Below are positions 1-55,300 of a DNA stretch of 64,000 bases, piece after piece (the stretch's first letter is position 1; each line of letters starts with the position of its first letter). A program made the position numbers and the translations under genes. Origin of the DNA: Owenia fusiformis (taxonomy: Eukaryota; Annelida; Polychaeta; Sabellida; Oweniidae); NCBI GenBank assembly GCA_903813345.2, contig CAIIXF020000010.1, positions 7,307,169 through 7,371,168 on the forward strand, read 5' to 3'. Under the pieces are notes generated by a model. It did no database searches. It saw only the letters and a program-made list of their open reading frames with translations, and was not told the origin of the DNA.

Positions 1-438
1 ACATAAAGTACAATAAAATGTCCATTAAATAGGCAAACATCTCTACAACAGTAGATTGAATTTGTTTTTGCATCATATAGCTAATATGACCAATGCTTAT
101 TTTAAGCTAATGCAAACTTAGTTAATGTCTTAAACACCAGAGCATTTTTCATTTTCGCTTGATTCTGCCATATTTTATTTTAATATACAATGTTTAATGT
201 TAGTTTTGGTAAAATCACTGAACATATAAAAAGTTACAAACATTTTAATACATGGTTTGAGTAAACAGAACAAAATTTATTGAGAAATCCTGTGACTGAT
301 ATATCCATTGAAATCTAGCAAGTTATTTTGGCATCATAGGACTAATATGACCAATCATGACGTACTACCTTATTTGGCGAACAGCCTAATTTGTAACGTT
401 TTCTTATGTTACAGCACAAGACTGTAAATGTTTCTTAC
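1..438. other. POLE intron 31 (partial)
   Basis: Sequence downstream of the exon 31 donor in the POLE reading direction. AT-rich; I see no exon, repeat array or other gene here. Confidence 0.7.
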
Positions 439-43828
<43,390 letters not shown>

Positions 43829-44200
43829 TCTAGCACATCTACGTTTCGATCGGAATACTGATTATCCTTAATTCAACGTGAGAACGTTACATTTTTTTAC
43901 TTTGAAAAGTTTTCAAGATTTTTGTTTTCTTTTTTGGCGCGAAGTGTTCCGGAAAGAGCCGAATATGCAAAGTTTCTTTTACTTATTTTAACAATTTATT
44001 TGTAAAGAAAATCGTATGATAAGGTACTTTTATATAACTGTACCCGATTCTAGCGATTATTACTCCATAAAATGAGGTATACAGTACACAATATCCTTCT
44101 TTTTCTTTTCCTACGGAAATTGCCGAGTAGTTCAAAAAGTATGGCGGAACTTCCGGTACAAAAAATGTGAAGAATATTCTACATAAGTGACGATATCTTC
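43829..44200 (-). promoter_or_regulatory. POLE upstream region with E2F-like and ETS/YY1-like sites
   Basis: About 105 bp upstream of the POLE ATG lies tttggcgcgaa (43933-43943), a textbook E2F consensus, fitting an S-phase replication gene. Further up, near 44143-44158, atggcggaacttccggt joins a YY1-like ATGGCGG and an ETS-like CTTCCGG on the plus strand. No TATA box seen. Transcription start not determined. Confidence 0.55.
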
Positions 44201-44869
44201 GTTAAGATCTGATACATTTGATAAAGTTGGTAAGAAATTGTTAGCATATACTTATATCTTCCCAAATTATCGATATCGTTCTCTGTCTTTGTATCTAACG
44301 TGTAGTTTTCAACTTCCTTCAAAATTTATATTTTTCAATATGTTTTAGACTTCAAGATGTCCCCAGTCCTACTAGGGACATCTCGCATACCATTGAATAG
44401 ATTGTCGCAGAATTCGGCACTCATAAATGTTAAAATTAGGATGTTAGTTGGAGACCTACCCTTTATTTGACCAGCCCACTTCTTTCCTGTCTCATTTATA
44501 CAGTTGAAACATGGGGTTTCAATTAGAAGGGTATGCAACTCTGTGTAATAACATGATACTTTCAAAATGAGCATTGCCATGCTTTCCTTTTATGGTAATA
44601 TTTCAAAAAGTATTAGATAAATGATGGTTTTAGTATTATTTTGAATAAAAATCAATTTTTACAGTGGGGATCATAAAGAATTGCAAAAGCTATGAAAATT
44701 ACATGCTGTCGCACATGTAATAAATTCTTACCTCAGTATATTCAGTGCTCTATTTTCTCCGTCTTAGTTATTCCAAATATAGTGGAATTTGTGTCCCTAA
44801 TGACAAATAAGAACTTCAAATGTTGAATTGGATATTCACATGTTATGCCGACTCTTCAAATGTTGAGGT

Positions 44870-45089
44870 GATTTTGTCGCCCGATTGCGCCGGAACGGAG
44901 GATTGGCTCCCAGAATGCAACGTGACACGTGCCAGCTTTCAAAATGCTGTTCCGCCATTTTGAAACCTGTCATGAGTAAATACGGTTAACTGATGTTGCA
45001 TTCTGGGAGTCAACCGTCCTTGGATAACAAACATGGCGATTCATGAAAACATTCATTCGATTTGGTAGGGACTTATCCATTATTTGCAG
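44870..45089 (+). promoter_or_regulatory. Probable IPO11 promoter and 5' UTR exon
   Basis: Two ctcccagaatgcaa (ZNF143/SBF-like) sites lie in opposite orientation at 44907-44920 and 44996-45009. A CCAAT-type attgg (44902-44906), a YY1-like ccgccattttg (44952-44962) and atggcgatt near 45032 are also present. A good splice donor, ttgcag|gtatga, at 45089 and an acceptor at 46330 would join this 5' UTR exon to the exon with the ATG at 46383. Inferred from motifs only. Confidence 0.5.
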
Positions 45090-45605
45090 GTATGAAACTT
45101 TGGATTCGTTTATTGTGCTACTTTAGTGAACGGGAATTATTTTTCTACCACTTCGGAGAGTTTGAGACACTAAACTTGGAAATAAGCTCATTGTGACAAC
45201 TTGTGAACGTTGAGTTTTATTTTTGTCCCCCACTGTACTATGATTTAAGCATAAAATATATTCAATATCATGTAAAAGTAAACAAAAAAAGACCAATAAG
45301 AATAAGAGGTATCAAGATGTTCACTTTGAGTATTGCATTGTGGGTAATTATTCAAGAACACATTCCAATAAAAACATAATTTGTGGGAGAATGTTCACTT
45401 TCTGTATTGTCATAATTATGATGAATTCCATTTTTTATTAAATTATCAACATGTATGTAGATAATCATGTTTTTATTTTTGAGTTATTTCTTTGAATCAT
45501 CAATAAAAAGTACAAAATAAGATTTTCTTGGAATGTGTACATTCTCCAATTTTGAAAACCCAAAGGCAATGCTTATGTATGAAATATGGGAAGTTGCCTA
45601 CCCTT

Positions 45606-45943
45606 CTAGTTGAAAGCCCATGGTTGAAATTGTAATTCTTGAGTTCTAATTATCGTAAATCCTTCGTTCTATAAGTACAATGTCCAAGCAATTTCAACTT
45701 AGAAATTCTGGTTCCTCTGGTCGTTATGCAAATCTATATGAACACCTAGAAACGAAATTATTATAATAAGATTTCGCTAAAGCTACTAAATGTGTAGCGA
45801 GATATCATATTCTTTCGTTTTAAATAAAACGTTTTAAATTAATCGTCCGTTTATGTTATTAAACTAGTATTGAAATAAGGATTTTGATTAGTTAAAAGTT
45901 TGACCATGGGTTTTCAACTAGCTAATTGAAAGCCCATGGTTTG
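45606..45943. mobile_element. MITE-like element with gaaagcccatgg inverted ends
   Basis: ctagttgaaagcccatggtt (45606-45625) and its near complement (ending at 45921) are about 300 bp apart. A second inverted piece, aattgaaagcccatggt (45922-45940), abuts the right end and makes a local hairpin. No ORF. Confidence 0.5.
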
Positions 45944-46382
45944 ACATGCGCATAAATAGGATTTTAATTTTCAAAATTAGTTCCAAGTTTTTGACACAAA
46001 TCTCCAAATTACTCATGAAATACCAAATTACTTCACTAAAAACGTAGCAGAGTCATTTCGGAGCATTCAAAGATAGGGTAGGTGCATAGTTTATCGCAGT
46101 TTGATGCTGCGTCATTATAAATATAGGTATGCGTAATGGCCATTGGGAAAGGCTAATATTTTTAGGCTAGATCTAGTCACATTTCCAGCCCATTTTTGTA
46201 GGCCCTTGGCTTCAAATATGCAGCGTATAGTTTACTGTATGTGACATCTGAATGCTTTGTTTTTAAAAAAATAGTCATTTTTGAACTGAAAATTGATTAA
46301 CATTTCACTCGAAAATTGATTTATTTTCAGTAGTCTAGATCTAACTAATTATTTCTACCATCATCACCATCTAAAATTAACA

Positions 46383-49300
46383 ATGGAGCTTCAGACGGCT
46401 GGGCCTGTAGTTCTGGAGACACTCATAGCTGCTTGTAGTCAGAATGCTGAAGAAATGCATCCTGCTGAGCAACGACTCAAACAATGGGAAACACAGCCTG
46501 GATTCTATACAATCCTTGTAGTAAGTACATGTACTGTAGCTCTACTTGAATGATTACTGTATGTACCGAACGCCTTGTTGCGATGTTATATATGCAATAT
46601 TGATGTGGAAAAGCCAGTCAGTCATATAGCTCAATGGTAGAGCAATCGCCTTGTCGTGGTTTTGATTCCCACTTGGGTGGACTGATATAGAATGATTGAA
46701 TATCTGTGGTTGATTTTATCTGCCACATTATTGTATTCTGTCATGATAGCCTTACTTTGTAGATGACCCGTTATTTATATGCAAACTCCTGATTGGGTTA
46801 ATCTTGCATGAGATTCCTCCTTTTCCCTTTCAGACCGTTACATACAATTATCCTATTTTTGTTTCAGTCTGTGCTATCTGACCACTCCTTAGATGTCAAT
46901 GTAAGATGGTTAGCTGTACTTTACTTCAAGAATGGCATAGACAGATATTGGAGGAAGACTGCACCTGGGTAGGCATGGTTATAATCTTGTTGTATTTGAT
47001 GAAAATATATTGGGGTTTGGATCATAATCTGCTCAATTCAGGGATCAACGTGTTCAAGCAAGATTTCAAAATTAACATCTTCTCCTGCCATTCAAAGTTA
47101 GATGTATGTTTCATGTTCTGTCTGAGGATTGAATCTTTGCAGGGTGAGAGGTGAAAAAAACAAGACTGAGGTACAAATACCATAAAACATACAAAGAGAG
47201 TGACTGTTAAAAGCCACATCCATTTGAGTTCACATAACCTTTCGAAGAGGATAAGTTGAAATGCATGTAGCTTTCACTCCTTTCTCTATAATGTCATCTT
47301 TGATTGCAAAGTTTTAATCAATATAGTGGATATAGTATACATACCCAATAATTAAGAATCAGAATCATGTTGATCCATTCTACCACTAATCAAAATATTA
47401 GATTAAAAGCATAGACATGATAGATACATGTTATCTGATATAATTATGCTAACAGAGACACGTAAGTTTGAACAATTCTTTAGATATGAACAATATACTA
47501 ATCTGCAAAATGTTTGATACAATATGGATGTACTAAAAATGAATATGCATTTACTAACAATGAATATGCAATTACTAAAAATGAATATACATTTACTAAA
47601 AATGAGGTCTTGACCATCAGGTGAGTCTGGCAAAATTGGCTGAAATGTTCAATAAGGAGTGACCCTTTGAGATTCATAAGATTAAACTGTATTTAATTGA
47701 TAATAAAAAAGTATAGTACATCTTTGTTAATTTGTAAATGTGTTTTCATTACAAAAAATTAACCATAACATTTCTGTTGTTATTGTCAATATACTTTAAA
47801 TTGATGCTTCAACTTCAATACAACAAACTATCGATAACATTGTGTTTTCTGTTGAAGATTTCATTTTTGGTATTTCCTCTCCATTCACTCCAATGTTTTC
47901 ACCTGATTTAGCCCGCATCACCTGGTTGTCCTTAAAGATAACGAATCCAGTAAAAGACATGCTGCAGTCAATAATTCATAGTAAGTAATGTACAGTGTAT
48001 GTTGCATGCTTTCTCATGTTAAACACTAAATTCTATACCTCATTCAATTACCTTAGTGGATGGTTGTTTAAAGGTTAGCAAGGTTACCCTTTTACACTTC
48101 CTGAAAGTCTGTTTTGTAAAAATGTACAGTAGGATTGAAAAACTGATTAAAAATGTTTGGAATACACGATGATTGCTTGATGTAAAAACTTGTTGATTAT
48201 CAGTTCCCAGGGGTTTCACTAGAATTTCTCACAACAGGCTAAATAAATGAAGACAACAGGCAAAATTAATGGAAATCATAAATTTAACATGGAAAAGTTG
48301 AAAAGGCCCTAAAATTACAGGCGATTTTTGTGAAAACAACCGGTGAAAATCTCCTGTTGCCTACTTCTAATGAAACCCCTGAGTTCCAAACACAGTACGT
48401 TTTAATGTATAGACAAAGACCACAAACTTAGCCACTGTTGAACTTTGAAGAACGAAAGTCTTATTATGCACTTTTCATTTCAGCTAACCAGAAGTAATCT
48501 TTCAAATCAAGGGAAGAGAGATATATGTTTAATCTCATAAAGCTGGGATTAATCAAATTGTTTCCAATAATTGTATAATGTGCTGTAAATGAGTTTTACA
48601 AAAACACAATGATACACGTTATATATCCAGCAGTATTGTGGCAGAATACCTGTTAGTTTTGATTATTATTTTTCATTATTTTTTCAGCGCAATACCAGAA
48701 ACCGAAAAGACTTCACTAAGAACACAGCTGATTTCTAAGTTTAATGAACCAGTTGATCAGGTAGAGTGTTCTCTAGTTTATAACTGAGGTTACTTTTATT
48801 TTTGAAAAAGATAAGGTCTACAAAATTAAATTATAGACCCCTAATATCAACATTTTTGAGTCTTCTGTCATTAGAACTGTTATGAGATAAAGTGCCATTC
48901 ACAGACAATGTTTTGATCTATAATGAATCATTGCCGAAACAGCACCAAATATAGTGTCTCAGAAAGAGCACTAAGTGAGAAATATGATGAATACGTCATC
49001 AACACAAGTAACATATTGTTGTCTCCAACTTTTTGTGGATGCTGTCTGACGTTCTGCAGTAACAAATGGCAGGTGGTGACATTTTGCATGTCAATGCTTT
49101 GTTTTATAGATTGCTGTGCAGATTGCAGTATTGATAGGCAAGATAGCCAGATTAGACTGCCCCAGGCACTGGCCTGAGCTGATGCCTACATTATTAGAAG
49201 CTGTAAAGTGTAAAGACACATTTATTCAACATAGATCCATGCTGACTTTGTACCATACTATTAAGGGGCTTGCTTCGAAGCGTTTAGCTATGGATAGGAA

Positions 49301-52300
49301 GGTCTTTGAGGAGGTATTTGTTTGCAATATTTTTGTTATTTAGAGATACAATAGAGCAGGGTCAATTCTGGTTCGGTACAATTCTCGGTTCTTGCCTATT
49401 GGTTTTGGTATGGTTTTTTGGATCATATACTTAAACATTTCTTGGTTCTTGCCTATTGGTTTTGGTATGGTTTTTTGGATCATATACTTAAACATTTCTT
49501 GGTTCTTGCCTATTGGTTTGGTATGGTTTTTTGGATCACATACTTAAACATTTCTTGGTTCTTGCCTATTGGTTTGGTATGGTTTTTTGGATCACATACT
49601 TAATATGTTGGACCTCATTATAGATAGCTATTGATGACAGAAATGTGGCAATATTTTGTCATGTTTCACGTTTACTTTGTATTATTAGGTGATATCATTT
49701 TGTTTTTAGCAATGTTAATTTGATGAATATAGAAATTTGATAACTGATTGTCATTGGATCATATACGTAATACATTTACTTTGTCATAGATTAAGGTTTT
49801 ACAGTATGTCCAACAATACAAATATGTATGTCTACCTTTATCATTTTCAGTTTACTACAAATGTGTTTGGTTTTATCTTGACACTTTGGAACTCTCAGAT
49901 GGAGGAATTCTTACATTCTGTTGATAATGCAGAGACTTTGGAGCATAAACAGCTGTTTGTTCTTATGGCTCACAGTCATCTTACATTGAAAGGTATAATT
50001 GGATGTGACATAAACACAAGCACAAATGCCTCAAAGCTAGTTCGTTAGTTAAAAAAACTTTATCCTCAAAAAGAAGTTATGATTTTGGCCCATTGGTCCA
50101 AGTATTACAGTACACATGTACTAGTATAGTATACAGGGAATTGTAATCTGGTGGGTGATTCTATTTTAAAGTCCATGAAAATGCTTGAAAATTATGTAAA
50201 ACTATGATATATGAATATGGGGGAATATGTATAACCAAGTTTATTGAAGTTATAAACTGTGCACATGCAGTGGTCAATTTATGCCACACAGGTTTTTTCT
50301 AAAAATCTTCAGGCTTGCAAATATTGAATTCCTTCATTTCAGTTGCAAGAAAGCTCTGTGTATTTGGATTCAAAGATACCTCAAAGAATGAACATTTAGC
50401 TTCATTTCTAAACATGGTCTTCAAAAGACTTAAGACCATGCTAGACATTAGTAAGTATAACCTGCCTTCATTCCTTGGTTTTTAAGTTTAAGTTATGTTT
50501 ATTGTTCCATTCAAAATATTTACAAACATTAATGACAGTGGGTCACAGAGCATATATTGTGTTTAAAAAATATCAAGGTCTAAGAAAGTAAAAGAAGTGA
50601 AGTATTGGGACATAAAAGAAAAAGCGAAAGGTCTGCAGAGTAATCACAAGTACAATTGATATGCTGAAATTTTGTTCTTTAAGGGCTATTTACTGAATTC
50701 AGGGATAAATCATTCATCATATAAATATTCCTTATTTTGGCCACAGAAGCAAGGAATCACCTAAATGAAGATTTTTCAAACAGGTTATTATGGATATATA
50801 ACTGAAAAACCTGTGGAAGTGGAACACATAAATAGGTACCTGTAAGTAGTGTTCCACTTGAGAACTGTTCCACTTGAGAAGTGTTCCACTTACAGAGGTT
50901 CATTAGAGTTTACTGTATATAATAGAGAGCTTTCGATATAAGTTATTTGGAATACGTATACGCAAATCTGTACTTGTACAAGTCAGGTATAGCACTAGGG
51001 AGGAACTCTTGAAACAAGAAAGGGGACTCTCATCCTTCAAATCACAACAAAATATTCAGGAAGTATGTTGTTCGTGAGTTCCGGTTTCAAAATATGATTA
51101 CAACTTAGAAATTAATTCTCCAATTGCTGATATATTCATAAATCAATCCTTTCGATGAGGAAACGAGGACATTTTTTCTTGTGAAATGTTTCGTTGAGAA
51201 CCCTTGCTCTCCAGTGGTGTATAACACTGTCTATATCATTTAAAAGTTAAAGTTGCAGTATAAGTTTGGCTGAAAACTTATATCAAAAGCCCTCTAGTGT
51301 CTTCTGTATGCTAACTATTGGACATCTCATTGAACTTATAGTATTAATTGGAGGCTGTCAATATATTACAGCGCATGTTTGTTTTTTTCAGAATTCGCTT
51401 TATTTCAAATCTCCAATGAACTTCAGCCAAAAAGGGAGAAAATGATTATATTGCTTTCTAAAGTGGTAAGAAATATTTTATACGTGGAAACCTTCAAACA
51501 AAATAAACCCATTGTTCAATTTAAGGATTTCTTAATAATGGGATTTGCTACAATATGTTGTTGATGATATTATTATAAAATAATAAAGTCTAACCATATT
51601 TCTAGAATTAGTGTATATTTAGAGGTTTTGTCACTATGACATGAAATATGCCTAAGTTCTCCCAATATAGGGCGATCTTGGGAGGCTGTATATTTGGGCA
51701 AGAACAAAGGCATGTTTCACTTCATAGTGACATAAATGATGTATTACATACCCTTATTCCCATGGCTTCTTTGTATCAATGACATCGCACATCTGTGTGC
51801 GAGAAGAATTTGATTGAAATGTAACATGACGTCATGATATTGATATGGTTATTAAAGAAATCTAATATATAAAAAAAACTAGGTAAGTGGGCTATATCGG
51901 GGTAATGGGGCAATATCCGTGGATATAGCCCACTTACTTTCCAATTGACTCCCATACAAATACTTCGCTAGGTATGTAATACAATAGGTAACAACACTTT
52001 TGTCTTTTCTGCACAAAAATTCAACCATATCTGTGTTGTTTTTTTTAACAATAAACATTACATAAGTGACACAGATTGTGTATGTTCCCGTGTTACATAA
52101 TTATACTTTACATAATGGGCATCTGCTTGTGTCCACTTCTTATTCCTTAAAATTATATTTTATGGTTACCTGTAGCTTTAATATGAGGTAATACAATATC
52201 AACTTGGCAATACTTGTGTGTTAATAATAGCGGTGTCAATTTACCAGGTTGATCGTTGACCGGTTAACCGAGGGTTTTTATGAGTACAGGTGGGAATTTG

Positions 52301-55300
52301 AACATTTCAGTTATTAGATGTCCAGGAAACATATTCTCATGCCTACATTCCCTGGATTAGAGAAAGTTTGGAGCTAACAGTGCAATACAACTTTGGTGAA
52401 CAAAGAGGTGAATCCCTTACAATTATTATTAATTTATTGATAGGTCAACCCACTCAAGAAGACATTTTCAAAATGGCTACCAAATTTCAAAATGGCTGCC
52501 ATTTTAAGTAAATAATGTAATCTTTGATAATTTAAATACCAGTGGAGGGATTTTTCTTCAAACTTTATATGCTGATGCCTTGAGACAAACAAACTCTGTT
52601 TGAGAAGAAATTTTCAAGATGACAGCTGAATTTCGAAATGCCCACCATTTTTCGTTAAAAAACGTAAGCTTTGATAACTCAAATACCAGTGGACAGATTT
52701 GGTTCAAATTTTATATGCTAATGCCTAGAGATAAAGGAGCTCTGCTCAAGGAGAAATTTTTAAGATGGCACCTGAATTTAAAAATGGCAGCCATTTTTTG
52801 TAAAAAAACTAATCTAATCTAATTTGATAACCCAAATACCAATTGTCGGATGTGGTTCACATTTTGTATGCTGTGAAATGTTCAAGAAGAAATTCAAGAA
52901 GATGGCCACCATTTATCAAAACATTTTTTGTTCGTTGGGATTTGCTACTCCAAGGAGTTGCTTTTTTCTAGCTCTAATTGGTGTGATATTTTACACTTGA
53001 TATCTTTTTGATTATTAAAAACATTTTGTCACAATTATGAGTGTATTTTTAGGCCTGGTGTTTGATAGATTTACGGTGAATTGCTTCAATCTTATTAGAG
53101 CGATACTTCGCAGTGATGCATACAGGCCAGCTAAAGTGATATCAGGTTTGTTTGGATAAAAGCCTAATAGGGCAAAAGGCACATCCAACAATATAAAACA
53201 AAATTACAGTAAAAATATTTAAAAGAAAAATAAATAAAATAAAATAAATATGAACTTTTTGTACACTTGGTAACCACCACTTAAGATAAATTTTTTTAAT
53301 TTAATTCTATTTATTACCAATATTAGCCATTTAACACACTTTTTCGAAATCTAAAAATTTGCCTTACATTTTCAGAGACAGAAAATCCCAAAATTATCGA
53401 AGCATATAAAACAAAAGCTGAATTCTTCACATACAACACACTGGCAGAAATCTGCAAGAGAATTGTGTCCCAGTATTTCCTGCTGTCATCTGAAGATCTG
53501 AACTGTTGGGATACGTCCCCTGAAGAATATAGTAAGTACATTCTACCCCGAGGTGATAGGTTACAAGACTATCCTCCGAGTCTTACTTTAAGGCAATATC
53601 TATTTCTTTATGTTTTTAAAGTTGTAATTACTGCACTAGATATAGACTACTGACCAGGTGTCACTTAATTAAAAGTGAGTTTAAATGAAAAAGAATAAAA
53701 TATATATTTTAATTCTTAAATATGTTTTTTAGATTTACTTATTAATAGTCTACAGCCCAACATTTAGTATTCATTATTCTGTTTGTTTTTCAGTATCTGA
53801 TGAAGGCGGAGACTCCTGGAAGTTTAGCCTGAGGGTAAGAGTGGCATTCACTGGGGGGGAGGGGGTTGTGTGTACCATCAAAAGATAATTGTTGAAAAAA
53901 TTACGTAGATGCTGGATGATAGTTACCAGTTTCACCAACAGGTTGCTCCGCAGATTAGAAAAACCTCAAATTTCAGAATTGATTAACAGTTTTCAAAGTC
54001 ACATTTTTAGACATAATTTTGGACTTAGATTTCAAATATTGTTTCAATTTGAAATTTGACTAAATTTTTGACAGAAATATAATAATCAAGATTATTTCTA
54101 TTCGCATCTAGTCTGAAGGAAACAATTTCCCCTACATTCCCATTATGCTTTAGAAATGAATTACTTGACGAATAAACTTGATACATAAACATTTGCTGTT
54201 CTTCCCTGAATATGATTATTTTTTCCAGCCTTGTACAGAGAATCTCTTCCTTAGTCTTATTAAAGAATACAGAAGCAGCTTAACCCCTGTCGTGTTGGAG
54301 ATAATCCGTGAGTGCCATGGCCCTATAGATCCTGATGATGTCACGGCAGTGTTACGGAAAGATGCAGGTAAAATCAGCGAGCCTTTTTGGTAGTTATGGG
54401 TCAGACATCTGGTTGAATATTGAGAGTTCTTCAATGGGCAAGTTCACTGTCGATAATTTTATATTGTACTTTAATTCAAAGCAATCATTGACCTTATTTT
54501 GATTTGGACATGGGAATCTGCTGATTTCATTTGACACCAAGAGGTAAAAATATAATTACCCTCAATTCACCTCTAGCTCGTTCAGATTTACAATATGAAG
54601 TAAAATATACAACATACAAGATTTCTGATGCATTAAATCACACAAAATTGTTTCAGTATACAACTGTGTTGGCCTTGCATCGTTTGACTTGTATGACGAT
54701 GTAGACTTTGACCAGTGGTTCAACACTTCTTTAATACAGGAGCTCAAGATTAAGCATTCCAAGTATGTATGTCTTATACAATTTATTGTTGTAACCATGG
54801 AACCAATGATATCATATAAAAACAAACAATAGACTAAAGAAAGAAGAATTCCTAAATATTTTGAGAAATATCTCAATATTCTTAAAGAGTGAAGCCCATT
54901 TTCTTTCAATCCATTTGATTATCCATCAATTCATTTGTCCATCTGTTTGGGCAATAACTCAAATACCAGTACATGTAGATTGATTTTCATATCCATTTTA
55001 TTATTAATTCCAGCTATAGAATAATCAGACGAAGAGTAATTTGGCTGATTGGTCAATGGGTGGGTGTGAAAATGTCCCCAAATCTGAGGCCAGCTCTGTA
55101 TGAAAACATACTCCCTCTATTGGCAGACACTGAAGACATGGTTGTGAGGATAGAGGCTGCAGACACTCTCAAGACTTATATCCTTATACACATGATTACT
55201 TCCTCACTCAGAGGTTTTATTTACTCGACTCTCAACAAGAGTTTACAGTTCAGAATTGTTCACATTGTTTAGAATTCATGAGTTCAATGGCATCATGCTA

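Noticed and set aside
46615-46682. Functional tRNA gene
   Set aside because: Arms and spacing do not support a complete cloverleaf; kept only as a relic.
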